DNA of 64,000 nt from Bryoerythrophyllum caledonicum (Eukaryota; Streptophyta; Bryopsida; Pottiales; Pottiaceae): positions 4,466,501 through 4,530,500 of the forward strand of contig OZ020517.1 in the NCBI GenBank assembly GCA_963971425.1, in the 5' to 3' direction. Positions 34,797-47,704 of this stretch are shown one piece after another; position 1 is the first letter of the stretch; each line of letters begins with the position of its first letter. The translations under genes and the position numbers were made by a program. Below the pieces are notes generated by a model. That model was not told the origin of the DNA. It searched no databases and saw nothing but the letters and a program-made list of their open reading frames with translations.

Positions 34797-37700
34797 TCAT
34801 ACTATGCTTGAGAGGTGGGGAGCGAACCCTTGCAAGTTCATGCTTGAATTTGATCTTGAATGTAACGTCCGTGAATCGTCAAACGGGAGACATGAGTAGC
34901 CCTTCAACGCTTTCACATCCACCACGACCTCGTACAGGCCATTCCTGTCTTCCTGTCCATCAACGCATCTGCTTCCCACCTTGGCAGCCCCAGGGAGCTG
35001 GTTGTCTCTCCGGATACCAGATTCAGGGCTCGTGAAAAGAACCCCAGCGCTTCGCAGCTGAAGCTGCAATCCTTCGTGGTCGATCAAGGATGAAGATGAC
35101 TCCGCCCGCCACAGGGTTGGCGTCACTGGTGGCAGGGGAGTGGGAAATGTCTGTTGAAAGCCATTGAAGGCGCCTTCTGGCTCTCTGGGTTCCTTGACAA
35201 ACTCGTCATCAAAGGCAAAGTCAGACATGCCTGGGTTCTGCACTATCACTAACACCGGCCCGTGTTTACCATCACTTGAGATCGAGGTGGGCTGCAAAGT
35301 GTAACAGGAATCATTAGATACTTCTTAAAGTACAAATATAATTTCCTAAGGTTGTATGGAAGCCCTCATATCACAAGGTCCCTCCTTAACCTCTTCAATC
35401 CAGGATTGAATTTGGCTGCACCAGATGTTTCACCTTTCGATATGAGGATTCCCAGAAAACAAGAAATCTTGAATTACAGGACTACGAAAACAGCATACAC
35501 CTCCAAATCTTCAGAAAAGACGTTAAGCAACTTAGTTGATTGGGACACGAAACACAATGAAGGAAGCTCACCACTCCAATGTGCCACTCTTTATGATCCA
35601 AGTTGTTGAACTGCTTCTCATTAATTTCCTGCAACGGTCACGACAGAGACTTTAGACTTGTGTACTCACATTGTACCTGAAACGAGCTCAGCTTCAATAG
35701 AGTGCAGTATCAACATTTGGAGCCTTACCACACTGTAAATAGGCGGCAAGATACGTTGACCAGAGGGTTGTGAAGTTGGAATAACGGTGAAAAATGGGGT
35801 CATCTCTCTCGACCGAAAGGTCCATCTGCAGATAGAGGATCGCACACAAGTATTATTATCTTGTTGACTGCTTTAAAGGCATTCTAACAAAAAGGTTTAA
35901 CTATCAAATAAATTCGAGCAGAAAATATCTTGGGGTGAGTACAAACCCAATGTAGAAGAAGATGCCAATCTCTGTAAACTCCCGAACGAGCAGGCGCATC
36001 CAGTAATCACTCGCCAAGCCATCCGCCCGTGCGTGCATCTGCTCAACCCTAAATGTCAGCAACATCATGAAGAAATTGATAGCAACAATATGAAGCCAAC
36101 GGCAGCACTCTCTAGACAACACAAAAATTTGTCATCAGTTCGAGAATTGCTTACCAAAGCTTCAACGACAACCATCATCAGCATCGCGCGCCGAAACTTC
36201 CTGCAGCACCAAGAGACAAAACTCTTAGACGTCAGCTACATTGTAGATGCTCTCACCAGAAATGAAATCCACCAAAGAATCCAAGTAAACTACTCTAATA
36301 CTCAACCACTCACTTGAACATAGTGTACTTCATATACACGGCATTGTGCATCATGTGCACGCCCTCATCTTGAATCTGCTGCAACTGCTCCTTGAGCATC
36401 AACAGGTTGCGCGCGATGTGCACCATGATGACATAAAGCAGCAATGCATAAATCACCACCACCAGAACCTGCACGTCGTCATTTCAAGATGTAAAGCCTA
36501 CGCCACATTTCCCTCCCTAGCGAATCCATGCCGATGAGGAAGAGACTCACGGCAAACTGTGGAACTGCGGCCTTGTAGCCCGTGAGCGTTAAATACAGGA
36601 GCGAGGCGAGTCCGGCGATGCCGCGACGCTCCGCCACAGTGAGCTGCTCGTGCATGACGCAGTAGCCATGCGCAATCAGCAGGAAGGCGATGAAACAGGC
36701 CGTCTCGAAGAAGATGCGCGACACGAACACACCAAAAGCTACCCAAAACGAGCAGGTGCTCAAACTTAAACACGAGTACCTGTCAACATCCAAATCAGCC
36801 ACTGCTGCAATGACATCAAATTCACTACATCGCAGAAATAAGAGGATTAGAAGCCACCAAGATTGGTGAGGTTTGCAACGCACCAGAAAACGAACGAGAG
36901 ACCAAGAACGAGCGACTTGAGCGCCGGAACCGTCGTCAACATCCATTGCAGATTACTCGTCTGCTATTCCAACCACTCCATTGTCAAAAAAACTCCATCA
37001 GCTCGGTTCTAAGCTCTAATTCCAGCTCCCACTTATTCCTGTCGACTCCTCCCAAGTATTCTTGTAAACTACTCCTTATTCTTGACACCTTCTCCTTATT
37101 CTTGTCACACTCTCCTTATTCTTGTCACCTTCTACTTACTTTTGGCACCTTCTCCTTACTCTAGTCACCAACTACATATTCTTGTCACCTTCTACTAAGT
37201 CTCGTCACCTTCGACTAAGTCTCGTCACCATCTACTAAGTCTCGTCACCTTCGACTTATCCACTATCTGGTTCACAGACTGTCAATGTTACGATTGAAAA
37301 AGAAAATCTTCCAACTCGGCCCTAACCTCGAATTCCAACTTCTACTTATTATTGACACATTCTACTTGTCCATATGATACTACAGTGATCACAAAAAGAA
37401 TCCTCTTCATCACTCACAAACCAAAAAATATGAAACCGAAGCAACCGTCCGTCTCTATTGCGCAAGTATCCTTTCCTCTTCTCCGCTGCACACCTAGCAG
37501 CAGACTCACCAAAGCGTCTACTGGTTTCAGCTCCTACTAATTCTTGTCGGCTTCTACCCAGCCATAAGTACAGTGATCACAGAAAGGCTCCGCCTAAAAG
37601 AAAAAAATGAAACCTAATCAATCGCTTCTCTCTAACTCGCAAGTGCGCTATCCTCTTCTCCGCTACAAAACCTAGCAGCAAGGTTTTCACAAATTTCATC

Positions 37701-38120
37701 ACCTAATAATCCACTTCATCAAACCTCACAGCTACCAGTAGTACAGCGATCACAAAAAGACCTCAAAAACATGAAACCTAGGCAGCTGTCTCTCTCTAAC
37801 TGCAAGTGCGCTTTTCTCTTCTCCACTACAAACCTAGCAGCAAACTCAACTGATTCCATCTTCTACGAAATAAATTCTTGTCGCCTTCTACTTATCCATT
37901 CTCCGCTTCATCGAACTTCACAAAACTAAACTGCACCTGCATCGCTTCTTACCTGCCATCGGCGCTTGCTCCAAGTGTTGAGCGACCACACGACCATGAG
38001 CAACAGCCAAGTGATGAGCAACGCGAAGAAGAGGTACGGCAGCGGCCGATACGACTCCTCCCACTCGTCAGCGCGCGCCAGGATCACCACCGGCTTCGAA
38101 CGAACGTCGGGATGATCCAT
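34797..38120 (-). CDS. Intact nine-exon seven-transmembrane protein (plant 7TM family)
   Basis: Exons 38120-37953, 36960-36884, 36779-36551, 36468-36314, 36200-36155, 36038-35947, 35825-35729, 35628-35572 and 35291-34797. All introns are GT..AG and all phases agree, giving 471 residues with no internal stop. Hydrophobic segments at about 28-48, 66-82, 92-120, 136-153, 155-178, 213-228 and 240-257. Motifs: YRPLPYLFF, NLQWMLTTVPALKSLVLGLSF, HGYCVMHEQLTVAERR, QIQDEGVHMMHNAVYMKY, YWMRLLVREF, YIGWTFRS, ILPPIYSV and EWHIGVPTS. From memory this pattern matches an uncharacterised membrane-protein family of land plants (At1g10660/At5g62960 type), distantly GPCR-like in layout. The Ser-rich C-terminal tail is probably cytosolic. 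It is the only long gene here without a nonsense codon. An upstream in-frame ATG at 38147 would add nine residues. Confidence 0.88.
37069..37258. repeat. 21-bp minisatellite in intron 1 of the 7TM gene
   Basis: About nine units near TTCTTGTCACCTTCTCCTTA, changing to CTCGTCACCTTCGACTAAGT in the last part. It lies wholly within intron 1 (37952-36961). Confidence 0.85.
37400..37860. repeat. Threefold repeat of about 170 bp in intron 1 of the 7TM gene
   Basis: Three diverged copies, each with ATGAAACC.., CAAGTGCGC.. and CTCTTCTCCGCTAC.. CCTAGCAGCA, near 37430-37510, 37608-37690 and 37770-37850. Confidence 0.75.
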
Positions 38121-38506
38121 CGCCTGCAGAGTCGAGCGCAAAATCACCTCATTCTCCTCTGCATTCAGAACTTAAACTTGTAGCTAATGGCGAACCGAAC
38201 CTCGTCCAAGATAGATACCTTCCTCTTCTTCAAAAAGACATGATAGTTTAGCAAGCTCAATTCAATAATAATTGCTATCCGTATAGCGATCCGTTGCGAG
38301 CGAGCGCAGTGTTTTCACCTCTTCCTTGTCGCTCAGCTAATCCTGGAATTCGTAGATTCTGTCAGAATTCAACTCCCAGCTACTCCCCCGGTGAATGAAT
38401 GTCATCCATAAAATCGATCCTTTGCCATCCATTTCACGTCGCTTCATCCAGTTCGACGTCGGGAGTTCATCCATTCGGCCCGCTCTCGTTCGGGTCGGTG
38501 TAGGAT
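38121..38506. other. 5' flank of the 7TM gene
   Basis: Probable promoter and 5' UTR region of the minus-strand gene. No clear TATA box or other element that I can defend. Confidence 0.3.
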
Positions 38507-38691
38507 ACCCAAAACCGACTAGGAACCCAATACCGCTCCCTTCTTCACAATTCCTAGATTCAGGGAGGAAATGTAGCCGATCGTTATATTACTTATAAAT
38601 CCATCGGTCAATGCGTAAAGACAAGCTATGTGCCTTCCCTGGAATCTAAGAAGGATATAGAAAGGATATTGGGTCGTTGGTTGGTTTTGGG
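38507..38691. mobile_element. Short foldback element (MITE), copy 1
   Basis: Ends CCCAAAACCGAC and GGTTGGTTTTGGG are inverted, with further pairing AACCCAATACC / GGATATTGGGT. About 185 bp, non-coding. A relative lies at 40328-40521, and another end-like sequence follows at about 38728-38742. Confidence 0.65.
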
Positions 38692-39883
38692 TTGTTCTAC
38701 CAAAATCTGAGGAGGCCGCCAACCGGTTTTGGGTTGTCCCACCTTAACAAGGCCCTAGGAAGATCGATTTTGATGTTTTGAATGTCGTGACTCTTTCCAT
38801 GATTGGAGTTGTTGTCGTGGTCTTCAAAGTGCACTTCAAGCTCCGTAAGAGCTTTCTAACGCATCTCCCTTATCTCCAATCAAAACTACTAACATTTATG
38901 GCAATGAAATGTACCCATTGTCTAGAAGATGTACTGCATAATCTAATACTCTCATAGATTCTCCTAGGGCCCTCGTGGTGCACTTAGGCGTTGTAGGGTT
39001 AGGTGCGACGGTCCATGACTACTGTATATGAAATGGTCACTGGGGGAGGTTGATTTGGAAGTGGAGTATTATTTTCTAGGGTTGTGTGGCTCGTTGAATG
39101 ATTTCGAGGGGAAAGGTTGGTCAAGCTGTATCATTGGGGAGTTTAAGTCATATTACAGTGGGTCTGACTTGTTGGTTTGCAGTTGGACGCCTTTGGGGTC
39201 TGCAGTCGATTAGGAGGCCAACCAGTCCGCTTTGTGGTAATGCTTTCATGATATAGGTGACTTCCTTGCAGTCTGGAAAAGCAAGTCCAGGCTGCCCCAC
39301 TAAATAGAGGAATGACCCAAAACTAGGAAGGGCCTAGATTATCCAGACGGCAGACGTGCAGAAAATGAAGCTTTTATGTGGGGGTTGAATGCAGCCAGGT
39401 GAAATATGTGGGTAGGTGTGGTATCATAATCTTCAGGGTTCAGAAATAGAACAGACTATATGTGTGTTTTTGAATTCGGATGGTTTTCAATGGACGTTGT
39501 GGGCTCATGAGTGAATCTTGTGGGGTCTGAGTCATGTCAGAATGACTCTTGTCAGACTGTCAGCTGTATTACCAAACTTGTCAGTTTTTCTCAAAGGAGT
39601 TTCACACAAGAGAGTTTTCGTGAAAGTAAAGGATCTTTCACCCTCACCAAAGGGTCTTGTGATAGTAACTGGGACTATATGCACATGGTGACTTGACTCG
39701 GGAAAGATGTGGGGGAACCACCGGTCAATTTTGGGTACTAGAGGGTAGCTTTCATGGGATAGGGCTCGAGAGCATTGATTGCCATGCATCTCATTGGTGC
39801 ACAAAAAGGGAGTATAAGATTTAGTATACAGTCATGTTTGGCACCATATTTCTACTAGCTTTTCCCTTCAAGAAGCACTATCA
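38692..39883. other. Intergenic stretch without recognisable gene
   Basis: Contains fragments of the CCCAAAAC foldback family near 39310. No coding frame with resemblance to known proteins. Confidence 0.4.
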
Positions 39884-40239
39884 GAGTATCTCCAATGGTT
39901 CTCATGACTGGTGGAGCTCATTGGAGAACCTTTTGCAACCTTTTCAGAGTAGGGCTAGAGAAGTCCCACCGGCTCTCCAACATGAATATCGATGTAAATA
40001 CAGAAGTGAAAATCAAGTGTGGTTAGAATCTGCAATAAATGTGGTGAAAAGCAAGCGAGGGACCAATGAAATACAGGTGGGAAAGACCTCCAGGGCCGCT
40101 CTTTCACTAGCAACTAATTCCGGGAGCAAGGCCAAAGGTCCTATTGATGGCAAGGTCGGCGAGGCTGGACGAGCGGTGGGGCTCTCCATTGCTCCATACC
40201 CTGATCCCCCACCGGTGTTGCAAACTGGTGGAGATACTC
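39884..40239. mobile_element. TIR element flanked by TCA
   Basis: 356 bp. Ends GAGTATCTCCA and TGGAGATACTC are inverted, with weaker pairing extending to about 30 bp. TCA stands on both sides (39881-39883 and 40240-40242) as a 3-bp target duplication. A 161-codon open frame spans the element and is not a gene. Confidence 0.7.
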
Positions 40240-40327
40240 TCAGGAAAACTTTAAGGACCAAGGACCAAACTCCATCAAAGACCAAACTTCCCTACGTTGG
40301 ATCACTTTCAGCACCTTAGATAGAACG

Positions 40328-40521
40328 ACCCAAAACCGGAGAGCAACCCAATATTGCTCCCTTCTATATTCTTCCTAGATTTTAGGGAAGAAATGTAGCA
40401 TGTGTTTACATGACGTATGCATTGATTGGTGAATTTATATGTGATGTAATGATTCGCTAAATTTCCTCTCTAAAATGTAGGAAGGGATAGAAAGGAGCAA
40501 TATGGGGTCGCTAGTGGGTTT
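40328..40521. mobile_element. Short foldback element (MITE), copy 2
   Basis: Related to 38507-38691: CCCAAAACCGGAG.. CCCAATATTGCTCC at the left and GGAGCAATATGGGG.. GTGGGTTT at the right, inverted over about 28 bp. Confidence 0.65.
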
Positions 40522-42110
40522 CAACACAAGCACTGGCACATAATTTGGCTATTTTTAATGTTAGCTCATTACACAAAAATTCCAACACAAGCACTCGCAC
40601 ATAAAAGTTTCAGGTAAAAATTAATATCACTTCAAAGTTCTATTCAAAGAGTTCAGGTAAAAATGTTAATTAAAAAATTTGATTTAAAAATCCAGGTAGA
40701 AAATTTGGGTTCAAAAACCCATGTTAAGTTTTAATGTAAATATTTTGGGTAAAATCATTTTGATGAAAAGGTTTGGATAAAAAATTTAGATTATAGAAAT
40801 AGTGTTTTAATCTAATGGCTGAGATCATGTCAAATTTTGAATATTTTGATGAAAAAAATGTTTGGCACCTTGAAAAGAGTTTAATTGGGTTTCTATTCCG
40901 GTTCAATCCAAACTTTCCTCAAGAGATTAAATTTCAGCACCAAAACCTTCAAATTGTGCTCTTAGTAGGCATTCCGAACGCCGTTAGTCTCTCGACTTTG
41001 GTTTCTAATGTGAAAGCCCAAAGGCTGACCAAGGTCAATTTTGAGGCTCTAGACTAATCAAATTGTTGTACGTATTGGTCACTTTCTGCACCACCTTGCA
41101 AAAGTAATTACTTTTCCAAATTGCAATAGTTTGGACACAGTAGACATCACCTATGTATTGAATGGGTATCACCTAGACATTACACGGGTATCACCAACAT
41201 AAATCTCTTGGATTTTCAAAAATATTGGACACTCTCCATTGTGTATTAATTATGTACAAAACTCAACCGCGTCAATTAGCACTCGGCCTCTCAACCTTGG
41301 TCCGTATTGTGAAACCCCCTCGTTGAATCATTACGTTGTTACTTGTGAGAGACCTATTTCCGTTGCTTTCATACCATATCACCATCCTTGAGACAAAAAA
41401 AAAATTCCAAGAGGTTTGACTCTTCAAATATGATGTCTTTCAAATTTTTATTTCGTTGCAAAAAACTTTTCTTAAAATGACCTCAAATGGCATAGGAAGG
41501 TACGATATCAGTAAAACAATTCGTTCTCTGATTTGTATTTCACTCTACATGATTTTCCGATTTTTTTAATTCTTTTTTTAATATTTTTAACCCCTAAAGG
41601 CTCAAGGCATTTTCACACCATAAACACTTCAGAATTGCTTGCTCTAGTGCAATGCGTAAGGAGGGAATTAAAAAGTTGTATTTCTACATCTAACCGTAGG
41701 ATCTCAATGAGTACTTGTTTAGTAATGCCCATACAAAATTTCATAAACTTTGACCGCACAGATTGAAAGATTATAGTATTTGAAGTAGAGAATACAATTC
41801 ATTTTCTTCCATGTTTAGAGTGGATTAGCAGACTTTGACTTCACTTGGTGTCAAGTTTTTGCACTACACAAGGTCTAAAAACATTTCCATCATGTTAATC
41901 TTGATGTTATTACCTTGGACACCAAATTTTAGAAGTTAAAAAGGGGTGTAGCATATTCAATACAATTGTGCAAGGAGTGGAGGTTCAAACACTGCCAATT
42001 TACACTGAGACAAAATATGATCGAGAATGACAATCCAAGTGGTCAATAAGAAGGTTTACACCACATCTTGTAGTAAAAAAAGTAAAGTTAAAAAATATGA
42101 AGATCTCTAA

Positions 42111-42716
42111 GGGCCGCTTCACACTTGGTGGCCAAGTCGAGAGGCCGTCGATTTCCACCAATGAGATTGCTAGAATGGCCAAAGTCCGGACTTTGGGCCT
42201 TCACACTTGTGCCCAAACTCCAAAGGCCGTCGTCCTACATGGCAACACTTTTGGGTAGTTTTGGCACCAAAGCGATGGCCTCTCGAGCAAAACTTGGGTC
42301 ACCCATTTTGCTCGACCCAAACTACAATCGAGAGTTCGTCGATTTTTTTATTCAAATAATCAAAAAGTGACAAGATCTAGACCGTTAGATGAAAGAGATC
42401 GAATTTTCGGGCTGATTTTTTTTGGCTGATATTTTGCGCTGATTTTTTTTGGCTGATTTTTTTGGCTGATTTTTTTTGGGCTGATATTTTTGGCTGATTT
42501 TGATTGGCTGATTTTTTTGGGCTGATTTTTTTTGGCGTAATTTTATGGGGTTTGGACTTTGGACTTGGCCTTTGAGGCTTCACACCACGACCGGCCAAAC
42601 CTTCAATCTATATTATTTAATGTATTTTTTTGGCAAAAAAGTTTGGCCTCTCGCCATAGTTTGGCCACTCATTTTGACGGTCGGCCTCTCGACTTGGGCA
42701 TAGTGTGAAGCGGCCC
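42111..42716. mobile_element. Harbinger/Tourist-like MITE with TAA target duplication
   Basis: 606 bp. Starts GGGCCGCTTCACACT and ends AGTGTGAAGCGGCCC, with inverted similarity continuing for about 40 bp (AAGTCGAGAGGCCG). TAA is repeated on both sides (42108-42110 and 42717-42719). GGGCC ends and a TWA duplication are typical of PIF/Harbinger. The interior holds a tandem GGCTGATTTTTTT repeat. Confidence 0.9.
42412..42540. repeat. GGCTGATTTTTTT tandem repeat inside the MITE
   Basis: About eight units of 14-18 bases, GGCTGA followed by a run of T, sometimes GCTGATATTTT. Confidence 0.85.
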
Positions 42717-43134
42717 TAAGCCTTATGCGGAAAAGAAGAAGTTTTTTTGGTACCTTGCCTGACAAAGTGTGACAATGTGTGAAAATGTTTGACTTGGGTT
42801 AATGTGCTATTTTCCACTAAAGACAAGAGATTCTTTTGGACAATATGAAAGAAAATAATTTCAATTGCTGGTATTGAAAATCTCACATTTGATAGAGTGT
42901 CCTAGCAAGAGTTTTTGGAGTTGCCCGAAGTGCCCACTCACCCCATTTGAAATTCAAAACCCTATAACTTGTTCATTGACTGTTGGATTGAGGAAAAAAT
43001 TGTACTCTCGGAAGCTTTTAATAATGTCCATCTACAATAGAGATTTTAATGAAGAATGTTTTGAATTGACACCGTAGGAACCTACCCAACCTTCAAGAGT
43101 CCCCCAAGGAAACTCTTGGGCCTTTCGGAGTTAA

Positions 43135-46100
43135 AGCAAACTAGCTTAATTGCTACGGTAGTTCATGGAGAACTTCAAACAAATTAGTTTTCAAAGACTC
43201 AAATTAGGAGCAAGTTCATTCACATAACTCACATGTTCTTATGTTGTGAGAGTAAGGGTTTGTTTGCATTTGGAGGTTTGTACATCCATGAAAATTCCCT
43301 ATACCTACGGAAACCGGATGAGATGAAATCTTTTTACACTAGAGAACAGAAAACAGTTTAACTCATTGACAAGAAGTCAAGATTTACAAAAGTAGGAAAC
43401 GGCAGGTACGCACCAAACCACTTTGCAAGTAGCTAAAGTCCCACTTCTTGTATACCTTCGATACCTTCCATACCTTTGTCATTTTAGGAGTGACTTGTAG
43501 ATATTAAGGGTACACATGTTCATTCTCAAAAGAACTATGAAGTACCAATAAATTGCATAAATACTTCCTACCTCCAAGCTACCTCTAGTCTACATCTAGT
43601 CTACCTCCACAATCCTTGTCATGATTTTATATACCACGTAGGATGCCATGTCATTTATTTCCTCACCACAATTTTTTGTGCAAATGCATGACTTTGTATC
43701 ACCTTCCTACCGACCTAAAGAGCTACACCATCCTTTTTTTTAGTTATCCGGGTTTGCTACAGTGGCTCCAAGGGTTTCAAAGGGGCTGCAATTTTGGCTA
43801 CTCAGACATTATACTGGGAGAAAACAAGTGGCCTTGGAGACATTTCAGTAAAACCAATGTAGCACCTTGTATGGAAAAAATAAAAATGAAGTGGCAAAAC
43901 AATTTTTTGTGGAAGTAATGACCACAGAGAGGCAAATCATTACTTCCACAAAAAATATTTGGTGACCACAGAGAGGCAAAAAGTGCATTTAGGCAACTTT
44001 GAAATATTGCAAATCCAAGGACATGGGATCAACACAAAAATCATGCCTCAACTTGGCTACACTTGCAAGCTGCTACAATGGAGCTGAAAATCTCTTTACA
44101 ACATGGCTACACTCACATTTTAGCACCTACACATGCATTTCAACACCTACACATGCATTTCACCACCTAGACATTTCAGCACTCACACCTGCACAGTGCC
44201 TCTGGAGCTCATCGCCACCATCACCCACAACAACCGCGGTTGTAGGGACTACGTCGCTTAGAACGTTCGCCCTCCCCAGCGGCGACGCGCCTTGAACAGG
44301 TAGTGTGGTAGTACCCCCTCTTTTTACGCCGCATGTGGCATTGATCTCCGGCCCCTTTGCCTAATTGTCTCCGCAAGGAGAGTGGCTTCTTCAGCTCAAA
44401 CGGTGACAGAGCCCCACCCTCCTTAGCTCCAGAGGCATCGCTGATGAGATCTCCGCACAAACGGCCGTCACCGGGATCTAGCACGTCACCACCCTCATGA
44501 GCAGCTTCTACAAAATGACCAAACATGTCTCACTCCATAATGGAAGTTGACATTGTGACGCCACAAACCCACGATTACAACAAGTCACAAGGAGAAAGTT
44601 CAATCAACCCTACACCGAATCCATTCAGCTCACAATTTACGCACGTCAAATTCCCCAATCTCAGAGCTCTCAAACACTTCAACTTCAATACAAAGAAGAC
44701 AATTGACAGATCTACACTTTACAGGTAGAGGTTTGGAGCGAGACATGTTTGGTCATCCTCTTGAAACGCCCATAACGCGGCGTCCTCCCTCCGGGCTCCC
44801 ATGGGGCAATCCTCTTGCTCACCAAGTATGTCATCCTTAGATTCTAACTAAACGCAACAATCTCAACAACCAACACCCTAGATCTGAAAGGCGCGCGATC
44901 TATAAGCACCAATCCTTGGATTCAAAGTTGTGTTTAATGGTGCAAGAAAAACCTAGGCGACTGCCAAAATTTTCTTGGTGCAAATGCTGTAAAGCAAGTC
45001 AGGCAACACACTTAGGCGAGGGCAGAGCACCAAGGCGAGGAGCTCAAGGCAACGGTTGCATGGCAGGAAATTTAGGCGGATTATCTGTGTGTCCTACATG
45101 GCGAGAGGCTATTCTTGGAGGAAAAGGGTGGGCAAACAATCAGTATTGAAGTGTGGCTTGTTGACGCTCCTCCCGCAAAAAAATCCGGTAAATATGGTGC
45201 TGATAGGCGATAGTCTGTTTGCAGCTATAACAAGACATCAGTTGGAGTGGCCTCTTAGCCACCCACTCCATCACCGTTTGGCTCTGAATCCATCACCGTG
45301 TATCCACATGTGACTAATTCTCCCTGAAATTCCAAATTTTTAACCAAGAGTATGTCACCACGTGTTATTCTTTTTTGCTTTCTAGCATTGGATCAACAAA
45401 GACTAAGGCCTGAGTTGTACAAACCTCCAAGTGCAAAGAGACCCTAACTTAGATGGAAAATTTTCATCCAACATCTGGCTCTCAAGTTCTCAATGACTGA
45501 AATGAATTGGAGATACAGTTATTCCACTCTGCTGTCTCTACGTAGGAATTTGTTTTATGGATTTTTTTTTAAAAATTATCCAATTTTTTGGGAATTCTAA
45601 AAATTATTTTCCCAGAAATGTTTTTTTTTCTTGTATTAATATACAGTGCCAAAGTTGTATGAATACTATTGCAACCAAGTATCTCTCTTTTAAAGCCACT
45701 CAAAGTTTCCATATGATGCCCTATTTTTTTAAATTGATACTATCATTTTTCAATCTAATAGCTACTAGATGTGGGAAGAACTTGGTGGTCTCTAAACTCT
45801 AAATAGAAGTAGATTTAGTTGCCTTCAATAATAAAGTTAGAAGTAGATTAAGTTGCCTTACAAGTAAATTAGCCCTTTAACACCTAAGTGAACAATGAGT
45901 GCAAGTTGGGAGAATCTACAAGCATAATAGATTAGGTAGAACATCATCTCTACAATGGTTACATTTTAACAAGACCCCACTCCACGGAAATCATTGTAGT
46001 TTGCTAATGCGTGCATGAATTGGAGATTGAAGAGATCTAGGAGCTCCAAATTTGTTCCAAGTATGCGAGAGACAATGGCATATTGTGGGAAGAGTTAGAA

Positions 46101-47424
46101 GAGCATAAGCACCAAAATCAACCATGCCAGGCCTCTTAGGCGTTAATCCTTAAAGGCCAATGAGTTTTTCTAGCTTGAGAGAATCTATGTGAGTTCTAGA
46201 TTGACATGTAGAATGCCATCTATTCATTGAGTACATTTCAGCACAATAATTTACGATTCCATGTTGCAGAAGTCACCGTAGCTCGCCAATGCTTGCACCG
46301 ATTGTTGTGGCAATGGTCTCAGTAGATGCCCATCTTCCTCCACCTCTAAGTCATGATATATTTTTCCTTTGAGGTGGCTTGTAGCGCTTGCTACAAAGGT
46401 TCTTGTGCCAAATCAACGTGTATATGGTTGTTAGGCCTGAGAGGGTTGAAGGGTTAAATCAAACAAAATAGCACTGATGTTATGATCCAACAAGCCCTTA
46501 GCCCTTAGCCCTCTAGTGCATGCAAAAGCCATCTTAGGGGAATATTTGTATACACATGATCATATTCCACAGAGTATTCATGTTCTTTTTCAATCATCCG
46601 CCATGGTACTACGTAGCATAATTGCAAGAGCTTCTTAGGCACACAAGAAAGACTCACCCTGCCTTGCTTAGAACTGAAAACTCACAACGAAAGGGTATGG
46701 GCCTTTCAAAATCGCCCACATTTCACAATCCCAGTTCCTTCACTGAGTACGTTGCATGCAGTGGGCGTCTGTAGAAAGTGATGCAACACAATGTAGCATG
46801 ATAGCAAGTCTATCACCCATCAAATGATTAATTATGTATTTCAAAGAAGAAAATAATATTGCTACACTTTTTTTACTTTAAAAAAATCAAAATGGTCCTA
46901 ATGGATTAAAGATGGAAAATAATACCACCAAAGTAAATTCTTTTATCCTTTACTTTTTTAGTGCTTCCAAAATAAATCTTTTATGACTTGAGAAAATCGG
47001 TTTCAAACTTGATTTTCTAATTGTCACCACAATCATATTCTAGAATTTTCATTTCTAGTGCAAAGAAATGGAATTGGATAGATATTATAAAAAAACAGAT
47101 TCTGTTTTTTTTTTTCAACTCAAATTTCTAAAATTTTGACCTTGTGAAATCAAAGTTGAGATTTAAAAATGATTCACACCATCTTTTTACTGGCCCATAC
47201 CATCCTTCATCAACATACATCTGATTCTTTTGTTGACATACGTTTAAATCTTTTGGAGAAGTTCAGTTGCTACATTTTTATTTTGGTTCAAGAAATACAT
47301 CTTTCAAGATTTCTTTTTAAACAAATATCTTTTCAAAGATCCTGAATCATAAGTTTACATGAACATTGATTCCAGAATACAATTATATCACTATTTCAAA
47401 AAATAGCATTACATGGTAGATAGT
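43135..47424. other. Repeat-rich stretch without a supported gene
   Basis: Local inverted repeat 43899-43958 (TTTTTTGTGGAAGTAATGA and its complement) with a direct repeat TGACCACAGAGAGGCAAA at 43919 and 43963. A 20-base inverted pair ACCAAACATGTCTC / GAGACATGTTTGGT at 44518 and 44739. Short open frames at 44221-44526 and 44916-45313 have no family resemblance. No RNA genes seen. Confidence 0.4.
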
Positions 47425-47704
47425 CGCCTAGGGCAAATTGACCCCCTCGTTGGTACTTACCCGAGGGGGCCACAAGGTGGTGGGGCCAAACATGGCCCCT
47501 ATTTTGTTTTTGGATGGGGACCTAATTTTAGCAAGGAGGGGACCTAGGGGCTAAACAATGACCGTGGGCCCCAAATTTGTCAAAAATAATTCCAAAAAAG
47601 CCTCTAGACCCCCAAAATAAGAAGGCCATAAAAATGACCCCATGCAATTAAGACGGGGCCCACCTTGGATAAGTACCAACAAGGGGGTCAATTCCCCTTG
47701 GGCG
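47425..47704. mobile_element. hAT-like MITE with 8-bp target duplication
   Basis: 280 bp. Left end CGCCTAGGGCAAATTGACCC, right end the inverted GGGTCAATTCCCCTTGGGCG, pairing on to GTTGGTACTTA. Flanks TAGATAGT (47417-47424) and TAGATTGT (47705-47712) form an 8-bp duplication with one mismatch. The length of the duplication points to hAT. No open frame. Confidence 0.85.

Larger units (their letters stand above)
41587..43134. mobile_element. TTAA-flanked element with a nested Harbinger-like MITE
   Basis: Begins TTAACCCCTAAAGGCTC and ends GGGCCTTTCGGAGTTAA. Without the nested element (42111-42716 plus 3-bp duplication) it is about 939 bp, the same length as the intact copies at 51.3, 58.7 and 59.6 kb. 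TTAA at both ends and CCCCTAAAGG termini suggest a piggyBac-type target duplication. No transposase. Confidence 0.75.

Noticed and set aside
39834..40319. 161-codon open frame
   Set aside because: It covers a TIR element with a TCA duplication and has no protein resemblance.
44221..44526. Minus-strand 101-codon frame
   Set aside because: Biased composition in repeat-rich DNA and no splice or family support.
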